From an uncultured Lachnospiraceae bacterium (GTDB lineage Bacteria; Bacillota; Clostridia; Lachnospirales; Lachnospiraceae): a stretch of 7,444 nt of DNA. How positions within the stretch are numbered: the stretch's first letter is position 1; the number at the start of each line of letters is the position of its first letter. The position numbers and the translations under genes were made by a program. The stretch lies in the NCBI GenBank assembly GCA_947594335.1, contig CANQEC010000116.1, forward strand, positions 1 to 7,444, read 5' to 3'. The notes below the pieces were generated by a model. The model was not told the DNA's origin and made no database searches. It saw only the letters and a program-made list of their open reading frames with translations. Below are positions 1 to 6,832 of this stretch, one piece after another.

Positions 1-699
1 TTCGCAGGTGTGGATCTGCTCTCCATCTGGAAATCCTATGCGATGCCGTCTCCGTCCGGCGTGTGGACCAGCTTTGTCGGGCTGGCGGGGGACGGATCGC
101 TGGCTGCCGCGATTGTGTACAGTCTGGTGCGCGGAGCCATCGGATATCTGATCGCGCTTGTGATCGGAACGGTTCTGGGATTTCTGATGAATCATTTTGA
201 GTATCTGCACCGGAACCTGCGTCCGCTTGTGATGGGAATCCAGACGCTGCCGAGTATCTGCTGGGTGCCGTTTTCGATCCTGTGGTTCGGGCTTACGCAG
301 CAGGCCATCATTTTCGTGGTCGTGATGGGATCGGCTTTTGGCATGGCAATCTCGGTGGACAACGCGATCCGCAATGTACCGTCCATTTATTTGAAAGCGG
401 CAAGAACAATGGGGGCGAACAAGCGGCAGATTTATAAGAAGATTATTCTTCCGGCCAGCCTGCCGGAGATGGTCTCCGGGCTGAAGCAGGGATGGTCGTT
501 TGCGTGGAGAGCGCTCATGTCCGGCGAGGTCATGACTACCTGCACGGGACTTGGACAGACGCTGATCACCGGGCGGAATCTCGCGGATATCAATCAGGTT
601 ATGCTGGTTATGATCGTGATTGTGCTGACCGGAATTGTGATCGATCAGACGGTATTCCGCCAGATCGAGAAGAGAGTGTACGCGAAGCGCGGGATGTAG
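1..699 (+). CDS. ABC transporter permease, SsuC/TauC type (5' end outside window)
   Basis: Membrane subunit of an ABC importer of the nitrate/sulfonate/taurine family, which takes up small organic anions or related compounds such as thiamine precursors; the substrate cannot be told from this subunit. The frame is open from base 1, so the gene begins upstream. The GTG at position 10 has no ribosome binding site and is probably internal. The 232 visible residues compare with about 250-265 for the family, so only the N-terminus is missing. The opening PSPSGVW motif is typical, followed by several hydrophobic segments. The cytoplasmic coupling loop is clear: KAARTMGA, then a conserved glycine and IILPASLPEM, matching the EAA motif that contacts the ATPase. 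The partner ATPase and binding protein should lie upstream. The gene is visibly richer in G+C than the sugar operon that follows. Family confidence is high, substrate unknown. Confidence 0.9.
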   Translation, partial: FAGVDLLSIWKSYAMPSPSGVWTSFVGLAGDGSLAAAIVYSLVRGAIGYLIALVIGTVLGFLMNHFEYLHRNLRPLVMGIQTLPSICWVPFSILWFGLTQQAIIFVVVMGSAFGMAISVDNAIRNVPSIYLKAARTMGANKRQIYKKIILPASLPEMVSGLKQGWSFAWRALMSGEVMTTCTGLGQTLITGRNLADINQVMLVMIVIVLTGIVIDQTVFRQIEKRVYAKRGM

Positions 700-739
700 A
701 TTCAAAATTCCTGCGTGTCTGTGTGCGAAGCGCTTTTTG

Positions 740-793
740 TGTCCCAGGACGGAATTTCCTGTAATGCAAAAATCATGTCCTGGAGGCAGGACA
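740..793 (+). promoter_or_regulatory. Alternative-pairing RNA stem-loop element downstream of the permease
   Basis: Three short arms compete. CCAGGAC at 744-750 is a perfect complement of GTCCTGG at 777-783. The same central arm forms a tighter hairpin with the next one: TGTCCTG (776-782), loop GAGG (783-786), CAGGACA (787-793). The ribosome-binding-like GGAGG at 782-786 sits in that loop, 12 bases before ATG AAT AAA AGT TGA (799-813), a possible four-residue frame. The element lies between the permease stop and the terminator at 828. It may be only 3' UTR structure that blocks exonucleases; a regulatory role is speculation. The complementarity is seen directly, the function is not. Confidence 0.35.
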
Positions 794-827
794 GCACCAT
801 GAATAAAAGTTGATTACGCTTTGTGTG

Positions 828-869
828 AGACTGGTCTGAATTAAACAGACCGGTCTTCTTTCAATTTTT
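828..869 (+). terminator. Rho-independent terminator of the upstream operon
   Basis: An 11-base-pair stem, 828-838 with 846-856, contains one G-U wobble and encloses a 7-base AT-rich loop. It is followed by a pyrimidine-rich tract ending in five Ts at 865-869. This is a standard intrinsic terminator. It lies 129 bases after the SsuC-type permease stop and separates that operon from the sugar operon. Confidence 0.88.
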
Positions 870-874
870 CGCAG

Positions 875-915
875 GGCCGGGCGTGGAAATCAGCTGCTGA
901 CGCAGCACCCGGGCC
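875..915 (+). other. GC-rich imperfect stem-loop in the intergenic region
   Basis: GGCC (875-878) pairs with GGCC (912-915). After a one-base bulge, GGG (879-881) pairs with CCC (908-910). Inside, GCTGC (893-897) pairs with GCAGC (902-906) around a TGAC loop. No T-tract follows, so it is not a second terminator. It lies upstream of the proposed operon promoter and would be in the sugar-operon transcript only if transcription started further upstream. Function unknown. Confidence 0.3.
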
Positions 916-989
916 GCGCGGATGAGCAGGAGAAAAAAACGCCTCCTTCCCTGTGAATTTGTAAATTTAAGGCAAAAAATTCTCGGACA

Positions 990-1047
990 GGACAAAATAT
1001 TTGACAAAGTGGACAAAAAGGAATGTTTTTTTTGCGAGGGGGATAAT
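990..1047 (+). promoter_or_regulatory. Probable sugar-operon promoter with direct-repeat activator sites
   Basis: The best -10 box is GATAAT at 1042-1047, five of six matches to consensus. There is no acceptable -35 at the right distance: the 1019-1024 region reads AGGAAT. Just upstream GGACAAAA occurs twice, at 990-997 and 1011-1018, exactly 21 bases apart or two helical turns. A related TTGACAAAG lies between them. Tandem sites on one DNA face next to a missing -35 are typical of AraC-family activators, and the operon encodes such a regulator. Transcription would start near 1053-1055, giving a leader of about 35 bases ending in the GGAGG at 1077-1081. The -10 and repeats are seen directly; assigning them to the operon's own regulator is inference. 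Confidence 0.5.
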
Positions 1048-1089
1048 GTAAAATGACAGCATCAATCAAAGAAAACGGAGGTACGGTAT

Positions 1090-2355
1090 ATGAAAAGGAA
1101 AATGTTTCTGGCAGGAACGGCGGCTGCTCTGATTTCAGGTATGTTCGGTATGCAGGCTTTTGCAAAATCGGATAACACGATTACGCTGATGCTTATGGGA
1201 ACGGAAGCAGACGCCTTTGTAGATGATTACAACGAGATCATTGATCAGTTTAATCAGAACAATGAGTATGGGGTGACAGTTGAAGCAGAATATTATGAAA
1301 ACGAGCAGCTGAAAACAAAGCTTGCCACACTGATGGCAGCCAACAATGCGCCGGATGTCTTTTTCACATATGAACTGGCCTATCTTGAGCCATTTGTAAA
1401 CGGCGGAAAGGTAGCGGATCTGACATCCTATCTGGAAGACGATGCGGAATGGAAGGACTCATTTGCGGAGGGAACGCTGGAGCTGCTGATGTTTGATGAG
1501 AAAAACTATGCCATCCCAACACAGGTGTCATTGTGCGTGATGTTTTATAACAAGGAAATATTTGAAGAAAACAATGTGGAAGTGCCAACGACCTATGATG
1601 AGTTTCTGCAGGTCTGTGAGGCTTTGAAAAATAACGGAGTGGTTCCGATGGCCATGAGCGGCGCGGACGCATGGATACCGGCTCAGTTTGTTCAGCAGAT
1701 AGCCTGCGGAATGTCAGGGACGGAATTGTTTTATGATATCGTTGACGGAAAAGAAAAATGGAATAACGAAATTCATGTAAAAGCAGCCGAAGAAGTTGTC
1801 AAAATGGCTGACGCCGGATATTTCCAGGACGGCTATATTGGCATGAGCCCGGAGGAAACTACGGATATGTTCCTAAACGGGAAAGCCGCCATGTATTTTC
1901 AGGGAACATGGGACGCCGCGAATGTAACGGAAAGGCTTGGAGAAGCAGGCGGGGCATTTGTAATGCCTGCATATGATCCGCAGTATGAGAATGTTTCCGT
2001 AGGTTCCCTCAGCACCAGTTTCGCCGTCGCGGAGAAATGTGAGAATAAAGATGCCGCGGTTGCGCTTCTGAAGTATTGGACCTCCCCGGAAGTTCAGGAA
2101 AAACTTCTTTATGGGAGTGAAAAAATTCCCGCGATCAATCTGGAGATCGATGAAAATAAACTGTCTGTTCTGATGAGAGATATTATGAATATCTGTAATA
2201 CGCAAAACGGACTTACCCCCTGGTGGGACAGACAGTATGGAGCAGAAGAAGGCACGGAATTTAATAATACGTGTGTTGCAGTTTTAGGCGGAGAAGACGC
2301 ACAGGAAGCGTTTGACGCACTGCAGCAGTACTCGGAGGATATGGCAGACCGCTGA
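1090..2355 (+). CDS. Extracellular sugar-binding protein of a CUT1 ABC transporter (family 1)
   Basis: Captures a sugar or oligosaccharide outside the cell and delivers it to the two permeases encoded next. It has 421 residues, normal for family 1 solute-binding proteins. GGAGG (1077-1081) sits 8 bases before the ATG. The N-terminus is a typical export signal: basic MKRK, a hydrophobic core to about residue 21, and a signal peptidase I site AFA|KS after residue 25. There is no cysteine in this region, so no lipobox, although most Gram-positive binding proteins are lipoproteins. Family hallmarks include the early NNAPDVFF-type segment, GKAAMYFQGTWD near residues 263-273 and TSPEVQEKLL near the C-terminus. 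The aromatic-rich GLTPWWDRQY segment near the C-terminus would suit sugar stacking. The first gene of the operon, it is followed by a 183-base structured gap. Substrate is not provable; a galactoside or arabinoside is suggested by the GH42 gene. Confidence 0.93.
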   Translation: MKRKMFLAGTAAALISGMFGMQAFAKSDNTITLMLMGTEADAFVDDYNEIIDQFNQNNEYGVTVEAEYYENEQLKTKLATLMAANNAPDVFFTYELAYLEPFVNGGKVADLTSYLEDDAEWKDSFAEGTLELLMFDEKNYAIPTQVSLCVMFYNKEIFEENNVEVPTTYDEFLQVCEALKNNGVVPMAMSGADAWIPAQFVQQIACGMSGTELFYDIVDGKEKWNNEIHVKAAEEVVKMADAGYFQDGYIGMSPEETTDMFLNGKAAMYFQGTWDAANVTERLGEAGGAFVMPAYDPQYENVSVGSLSTSFAVAEKCENKDAAVALLKYWTSPEVQEKLLYGSEKIPAINLEIDENKLSVLMRDIMNICNTQNGLTPWWDRQYGAEEGTEFNNTCVAVLGGEDAQEAFDALQQYSEDMADR

Positions 2356-2363
2356 TCGTGCAG

Positions 2364-2463
2364 GGAGCCGCCGCAGAATTATACAGCAGTACCGATATAT
2401 TATGGGATTATTTTTGGGATCCCATATGGATATTGTGATTTGTCTGCGTTCTGCGGCGGCTCC
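2364..2463 (+). repeat. Perfect 15-bp inverted repeat forming a long intercistronic stem-loop
   Basis: The 15 bases at 2364-2378 are the exact reverse complement of 2449-2463, with 70 bases between. The stem is GC-rich (core GCCGCCGC / GCGGCGGC). Inside, TATGGGAT (2401-2408) pairs with ATCCCATA (2419-2426) around a 10-base loop, and GCAG (2386-2389) can pair with CTGC (2444-2447), giving a layered structure. It begins 9 bases after the binding-protein stop. Such elements between a binding-protein gene and its permeases usually protect the upstream mRNA or cause partial termination, as in malE-malF. The tail after 2463 is only moderately T-rich (TTTG then CCTTTT), so it is at best a leaky terminator. 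Confidence 0.8.
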
Positions 2464-2468
2464 TTTGT

Positions 2469-2494
2469 ATGTCCTTTTGAAAAATCAGGGACAT
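2469..2494 (+). other. Second small hairpin before the first permease
   Basis: ATGTCC (2469-2474) pairs with GGACAT (2489-2494) around a 14-base AT-rich loop. It follows the large inverted repeat by 5 bases and ends 34 bases before the permease ribosome binding site. It may stabilise the processed 5' end of the downstream mRNA or add to attenuation. The pairing is short and could be chance. Confidence 0.3.
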
Positions 2495-2527
2495 GGCAGC
2501 CGGCCATTTTGACTATAGTATTGTACT

Positions 2528-2532
2528 GGAGG
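2528..2532 (+). promoter_or_regulatory. Ribosome binding site that fixes the first permease start
   Basis: GGAGG ends 6 bases before ATG 2539. The nearer in-frame ATG at 2533 directly abuts it, and the open frame extending back to 2440 has no site of its own and runs through the inverted repeat. The start at 2539 is therefore preferred. Confidence 0.8.
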
Positions 2533-2538
2533 ATGCAT

Positions 2539-3420
2539 ATGAAAAAAATATTTGGAAATAAGAAAAGCATAGCTGTATTTGTTTTGCCGGCATTTATTAT
2601 ATATTCCGTGTTTGTATTGTTTCCGATCGGCTATAACATATATGTGAGCCTGCTGAGGACGGATTTAATGAGTCCCGGAAGATTTATCGGCCTGAAGAAT
2701 TATGAAAATCTGCTGAAGGATAAGGTATTTGTAAAGGCGCTTGGAAACAACGTACTGATGGTTATAGGATCTCTGATCGCACATCTTCCTCTGGCGCTGC
2801 TGTTCGGCAATATTTTGTTTCAGAAGGTGAAAGGAAGCCATTTCTTCCAGACCGTATTTTTTTTGCCGAGTGTCATTTGCGGAGTAGCGGTCGGCATGAC
2901 ATGGACTTTTATCTATAATTCAGAATTCGGGCTGCTTAATAAAATCCTGTCGGCTATTGGGCGGGGCGATCTTCAGAGCGCATGGCTGGCCGATAAAAAT
3001 ACCGCTCTGCTTTGTATTGTCTTTGTTGTAATGTGGCAGTTCGTCGGATACCACATGGTGATCCAGCTTGCGGCGATGAAAAACATTTCTCCAAGTTATT
3101 ATGAGGCGGCTGAAATTGACGGGGCAGGCAAGTGGAAACAGTTCACAAGCATTACCCTGCCGCTGATTAAACCGATTTTAAAGGTCGATGCCGTGCTGAT
3201 TATCACAGGCGCTTTAAAATATTATGATCTGGTAGCGGTCATGACAGGCGGAGGACCGAATCACGCGTCGGAGCTGATGTCCACTTATATGTTTTATCAG
3301 GGATTCCGGACGTTAAAATATGGATACTCTGCCGCGATTGGTGTGGTTTTGCTTTTATTATGTATTTGTTCCGTGGCATTGTCCAATTTTGTTTTCGGAA
3401 AAGAGCAGGCGGATTATTAA
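2539..3420 (+). CDS. CUT1 sugar ABC transporter permease 1 (MalF/UgpA/LacF-like)
   Basis: One of two membrane subunits forming the sugar channel. It has 293 residues from the ATG at 2539, the usual size for the short MalF-like permeases of Firmicutes. Six hydrophobic segments are visible at roughly residues 11-33, 71-93, 105-125, 157-180, 212-230 and 262-284. The ATPase-coupling EAA loop is intact: YYEAAEIDGAG at 187-197 followed by ITLPLIKP at 205-212. The MTGGGPNHASE segment near 235-245 is characteristic of MalF-type rather than MalG-type subunits. It is preceded by an inverted-repeat gap and followed after 13 bases by the second permease, with which it should form a heterodimer. The dedicated ATPase is not in the window. 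The specific sugar cannot be read from the sequence. Confidence 0.94.
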   Translation: MKKIFGNKKSIAVFVLPAFIIYSVFVLFPIGYNIYVSLLRTDLMSPGRFIGLKNYENLLKDKVFVKALGNNVLMVIGSLIAHLPLALLFGNILFQKVKGSHFFQTVFFLPSVICGVAVGMTWTFIYNSEFGLLNKILSAIGRGDLQSAWLADKNTALLCIVFVVMWQFVGYHMVIQLAAMKNISPSYYEAAEIDGAGKWKQFTSITLPLIKPILKVDAVLIITGALKYYDLVAVMTGGGPNHASELMSTYMFYQGFRTLKYGYSAAIGVVLLLLCICSVALSNFVFGKEQADY

Positions 3421-3426
3421 AGGGGG
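3421..3426 (+). promoter_or_regulatory. G-rich ribosome binding site before tandem ATG codons
   Basis: AGGGGG starts right after the first permease stop and precedes two adjacent in-frame ATGs at 3431 and 3434. Spacing is 4 bases to the first and 7 to the second, which favours 3434; the first would add only one methionine. Confidence 0.65.
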
Positions 3427-3433
3427 AAGCATG

Positions 3434-4270
3434 ATGAAAAAGTCTGTAAAAGAAAATATTCTGACGGCAGTAAAGTATATTGTATTAATCGGTTTTGCGG
3501 CGTTATGTCTGTTTCCTATGGTGTGGCTGTTTTTAAGTTCGTTTAAATCGAATACTGAATTGTTCGAAAATCCATGGGGACTGCCGGCGGCAATGCAGTT
3601 TGATAATTATATTCAGGCGATTGTAGAAGGAAAGATCTTTCTGTATTTTGGCAATTCCGTTATTATTGCGTTCACGACAGTTGTGGTTGCTGTGATCCTG
3701 AGCAGTATGGTATCATATGCAATAACCAGAATGGACTGGAAATTGTCCAGGATGACATTAAATATTTTTCTTCTTGGGATGATGATCCCTGTATATGCCA
3801 TGATAGTTCCTCTGTTTACGATGTTCAGTAAAACGGGTTTGTTGAATACGCATGCCGCGGTAATACTTCCTCAGATTGCGGTGTCCTTTCCAATGGCGAT
3901 TTTCATTTTGACCGGATTTATGGGTTCTATCCCAAGAGAGCTTGAGGAAGCGGCGGTCATTGACGGATGCAGCATCTATCAGATTTTTTTCAAGGTCATT
4001 GTGCCGATTTCAAAATCGTCGCTGGTGACGGTCGCGGTTGTAAATTTTATCAATGTCTGGAATGATCTTCTGCTTCCGCAGATTTTTCTGACAGATTCAT
4101 CCAAGATGACACTCCCGGTAGGACTGACAGAATTTCAGGGGCAGTATGCGACAAATTATGTGGTTGAGATTGCAGCTGTAATCATTACTATAATTCCGAG
4201 TATTATCGTGTATATATGGCTTCACAGAAATATTATGGAAGGTATGGTGGCAGGCGCTGTGAAAGGATAA
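3434..4270 (+). CDS. CUT1 sugar ABC transporter permease 2 (MalG/UgpE/LacG-like)
   Basis: The second channel subunit, 278 residues from ATG 3434 or 279 from ATG 3431; both fit the family's 270-290. Hydrophobic segments lie at about 11-36, 73-95, 108-130, 141-163, 196-214 and 242-262. The early FPMVWLFLSSFKSN motif and the WGLP-then-NYI stretch are typical of MalG-like permeases. The EAA loop reads LEEAAVIDGCS at 170-180, then IVPISKS at 189-195. The C-terminal GMVAGAVKG is the family's usual ending, so the gene is complete. The stop is 6 bases before the response regulator ATG, placing transport and signalling in one transcript. It should pair with the preceding permease and recruit an ATPase encoded elsewhere. 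Confidence 0.94.
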   Translation: MKKSVKENILTAVKYIVLIGFAALCLFPMVWLFLSSFKSNTELFENPWGLPAAMQFDNYIQAIVEGKIFLYFGNSVIIAFTTVVVAVILSSMVSYAITRMDWKLSRMTLNIFLLGMMIPVYAMIVPLFTMFSKTGLLNTHAAVILPQIAVSFPMAIFILTGFMGSIPRELEEAAVIDGCSIYQIFFKVIVPISKSSLVTVAVVNFINVWNDLLLPQIFLTDSSKMTLPVGLTEFQGQYATNYVVEIAAVIITIIPSIIVYIWLHRNIMEGMVAGAVKG

Positions 4271-4276
4271 CGTAAA

Positions 4277-5110
4277 ATGAAATTGCTGATTGCAGATGAT
4301 GAGATCACGATCAGAAAGGGAATGCTTTCCTTGCCGTGGAACGAAATTGGGATCGAAAAGGTCTATGAGGCGGAAAACGGACTGCAGGCGAAAGAACTTC
4401 TGATCAAAGAAGCGGTTGATATAATAATCAGTGATATAAGAATGCCAGGCTTTACAGGACTGGAGCTTGCGGAATATGTAAAAGAATGCGGAATAGACTG
4501 CGCGGTGATACTTCTTACAGGATTTTCAGAATTTGAATATGCGCAGCAGGCAATAAAAAACCAGGTGGCGGATTATATGCTGAAGCCTCTGATGCCGAAA
4601 GACATTCTTGAAACGGTCTCAAGGGCCGCGGGCAGGCTGAAGCGGAACAGGTACCAGGAAAATATAGTACGCCAGCATGAGGCGGAAATGAACGGACCGA
4701 ATCTGGAAAGACAGATCAGCCATTATTTTCACGGGATAAATGCGCAGGTGAGTGAAATTTTAAATGACATGGCGCAGAGCTTTTCGCAGGATATCACGCT
4801 AAATTCATTTGCTGAGAAATATCATTTTTCGATTTCTTATCTGTCAAGACTGATCAAAAGAGAAACAGGGTACGGCTTCAGCGATCTTCTTAACAGCATC
4901 CGTATTCTGCATGCGATTAATCTTCTGGAAGATACCAGCGTGCGGATCGGGGACATCAGCGAACAGTCCGGTTTCCAGGACGTCAGATATTTCAGTCAGA
5001 TTTTTAAGAAGGTAGTGGGCTGTACTCCAAGAGAATATAAAAGGAGCCGGGATACAAGACAGACATATAATTTGAAATTGGTTTTGGAATTGCTGCAGGA
5101 GAAAAAATGA
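4277..5110 (+). CDS. Response regulator, receiver domain plus AraC-type DNA-binding domain (YesN-like)
   Basis: Cytoplasmic transcription factor, 277 residues. The receiver domain spans about 1-115 with all key residues: acidic D7-D8, phosphoacceptor D53 in ISDIRMPG, T81 in LLTGFSEF and K103 in the YMLKPL motif. After a linker of about 55 residues comes an AraC-type domain with two helix-turn-helix units, about 175-198 (LNSFAEKYHFSISYLSRLIK) and 223-256, ending in the family signature GFQDVRYFSQIFKK and CTPREYK. About 20 further residues follow. It is compact; many YesN-like regulators carry a much longer middle section (B. subtilis YesN is about 370 residues). AAAGGA lies 9 bases before the ATG. 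The stop overlaps the kinase start by four bases (ATGA), implying translational coupling. It probably activates the operon from the repeats near 990-1018; that target is inference. Confidence 0.95.
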   Translation: MKLLIADDEITIRKGMLSLPWNEIGIEKVYEAENGLQAKELLIKEAVDIIISDIRMPGFTGLELAEYVKECGIDCAVILLTGFSEFEYAQQAIKNQVADYMLKPLMPKDILETVSRAAGRLKRNRYQENIVRQHEAEMNGPNLERQISHYFHGINAQVSEILNDMAQSFSQDITLNSFAEKYHFSISYLSRLIKRETGYGFSDLLNSIRILHAINLLEDTSVRIGDISEQSGFQDVRYFSQIFKKVVGCTPREYKRSRDTRQTYNLKLVLELLQEKK

Positions 5111-6831
5111 AATTTATAAGTGTTCGCGCAAAAATGCTGCTTGCTTTTACTATTGTGAGTACGATATGCAGCGTAGGAATTTCACTTTTGGCTTTAATTG
5201 TTTTCTGGCAGGGGTTTGAGCGGGTTACAAGCGCCTATCTGAGAGACGTGACAGATCAAAGTACAAATAATTTGAATATGATGATTGAAGACATTGAAAA
5301 TATGAATATTCAGATTCTTTCCAGCTCTATCATCCAGGAACAGCTGAGGAAAGTGGATAGTGAAGAACTGTCTGCTTTCCAGCAGCGCAGCGTCCGGCAG
5401 ACAATAAACAGCGAACTGGAAAGATGTACTTTTTTTGGCGCGGATTCTCTGGCGCTGAGCATCATTTCATTAAACGGATATGAATATACGCTGAAACAGA
5501 TTACAGGAAAGCAAATCGAGCATGCGTTTTCGGAAGAGGAGATTTACGAAGCGAACGGAAGTACGCTGTGGAAACTGACCGGAGAGAATCATCATATCTG
5601 TATTGCCAAGGCTATTCTGGATCTGGTAACGATGCGCCCCATTGGATATATCAATATCGTGTATAAAAATGAGTATTTTGGGGAAATTGTTGAAAAACAT
5701 TCTTCCGAATATTCAAGTATTTCTTACCTGATCGGCGAGGATAACGCGGTGATCTCTTCCGGGAAAAGAGAAGAGATCGGAAAGGTATTTCCGTATAATA
5801 TCCGTGATTTTTCGGAGAGCGGCGGAGTCCGGAGGGGAATCATAGATAATGAAAATGTTTTTTTGTATCCGGGACAGGAAATGCAGAACGGGTGGACGCT
5901 GGTTGAAGTAATCGAGGTAAAAGAATTTTACAAAAATATTTATAACATCATAGCGGTTATTACAGGGATTCTGGCTGTCTTTCTTCTGTTCGGCCTGCTG
6001 GTTATTCTTTTCATTACGAAAAGGATGGCGGAACCTGCGCGGAGCCTGCTGCACAGTATGCAGTTATTCGGACAGGGGAAATTATCGCAGCGGGTGGACG
6101 TGACGACAAAGGATGAGCTGGGAATGATCGGCCATGAGTACAATCGGATGGCTGATAATGTTGAAAATCTTATCAAACAGGTATATGAGATGGAGATCAT
6201 GCAGAAGCAGTCAGAGATTGATTTTCTGCAGATGCAGATTAATCCCCACTTTCTGTATAATACCCTTGATACGATCGGATGGCTTGCGTTCGCGAATGAA
6301 AATGAAAAAATATCGGAATTGGTGGTCGCATTGGCAGAGCTGCTGCGCGCAATGGTAAAGCGCGACAGATTTATCAGGATCGAAGAAGAATTACATATGG
6401 TAAAAGATTATCTGTTAATTCAGAAATATCGTTTTGGAGAACGGATCTCTGTCACGTACGAGATTGATGAGACGATTATGCAGTATCAGATCCCTAATTT
6501 TATTTTGCAGCCTTTGATTGAAAATGCCATTATTCATGGACTGGAGCCAAAGATAACAAAGGGAACTATACTGATAAAAATAAAAGACCGCGGGCAGTGG
6601 ATCTGTTTTTGCATCGAGGATGACGGAATAGGCATGAGCAGCGAGGAGATTAATAAATTATATGAGCAGTGTAATTCCGAAACCGCGAAAAACGGCATAG
6701 GATTAAAAAATGTATATCGAAGACTGATTTTATGTTATGGGGAAGAAAGCAGAGTTCAGATTGAAAGTAAAAAAGAATCTGGTATGAAAATCTGTTTTAA
6801 AATTCCGAAAGAAAAAGAGAGAAGGAAATGA
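5107..6831 (+). CDS. Sensor histidine kinase, YesM/LytS-like (HisKA_7TM-free, Cache-type sensor, HAMP)
   Basis: Membrane sensor of 574 residues, the cognate kinase of the preceding regulator. A first membrane helix at about 10-34 is followed by an extracellular region of about 240 residues. Its second half (YINIVYKNEYF, then SYLIGEDNAVISSG, then GWTLVEVI near 262-269) looks like a double-Cache fold, though sequence alone does not settle this. The second membrane helix is at about 279-303, HAMP at about 304-357, then a coiled coil. The catalytic part is of the His_kinase family: phosphoacceptor H381 in QINPHFLYNTLD, N473 in the N box QPLIENAIIHG, DDGIGM (505-510) and NGIGLKN (529-535) for ATP binding. 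AGGAG (5097-5101) lies inside the regulator gene, 5 bases before the ATG. No key residue is missing. Its ligand may be the free sugar or the loaded binding protein; neither is shown here. Confidence 0.95.
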   Translation: MKFISVRAKMLLAFTIVSTICSVGISLLALIVFWQGFERVTSAYLRDVTDQSTNNLNMMIEDIENMNIQILSSSIIQEQLRKVDSEELSAFQQRSVRQTINSELERCTFFGADSLALSIISLNGYEYTLKQITGKQIEHAFSEEEIYEANGSTLWKLTGENHHICIAKAILDLVTMRPIGYINIVYKNEYFGEIVEKHSSEYSSISYLIGEDNAVISSGKREEIGKVFPYNIRDFSESGGVRRGIIDNENVFLYPGQEMQNGWTLVEVIEVKEFYKNIYNIIAVITGILAVFLLFGLLVILFITKRMAEPARSLLHSMQLFGQGKLSQRVDVTTKDELGMIGHEYNRMADNVENLIKQVYEMEIMQKQSEIDFLQMQINPHFLYNTLDTIGWLAFANENEKISELVVALAELLRAMVKRDRFIRIEEELHMVKDYLLIQKYRFGERISVTYEIDETIMQYQIPNFILQPLIENAIIHGLEPKITKGTILIKIKDRGQWICFCIEDDGIGMSSEEINKLYEQCNSETAKNGIGLKNVYRRLILCYGEESRVQIESKKESGMKICFKIPKEKERRK

Positions 6832-6832
6832 T

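Noticed and set aside
492..764. Alternative + strand frame of 90 codons overlapping the end of the first permease
   Set aside because: It overlaps a clear permease in another frame, and its arginine/aspartate-rich product has no recognisable features or start signal.
930..946. AGGAG/CTCCT pairing around an A-tract as a second terminator
   Set aside because: The GAGGA-type stem is only about 5 base pairs and is not followed by a T-tract, so it would not terminate transcription.
1001..1006. Perfect TTGACA as the -35 box of the sugar operon
   Set aside because: It lies 35 bases before the only good -10 (GATAAT at 1042), and the hexamers 17-18 bases downstream of it are T-runs. It is better read as part of the GACAAA repeat cluster.
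2416..2423. GGGATCCC palindrome as a protein-binding operator
   Set aside because: It is an 8-base palindrome within the larger stem-loop. It is better explained as part of that structure or chance, with no second copy seen in the window.
2509..2527. Internal promoter before the first permease (TATAGT near 2514)
   Set aside because: No -35 is found at a suitable distance. The TTGACT beside it overlaps the supposed -10, so this is probably AT-rich coincidence.
2440..2538. N-terminal extension of the first permease from a TTG codon at 2440
   Set aside because: It has no ribosome binding site, passes through the inverted repeat and adds a non-membrane, cysteine-rich stretch foreign to the family. 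GGAGG at 2528 clearly points to ATG 2539.
5713..6054. Minus-strand open frame of 113 codons inside the histidine kinase gene
   Set aside because: It lies wholly within a conserved kinase reading frame, has no ribosome binding site, and its product looks like reverse translation noise.
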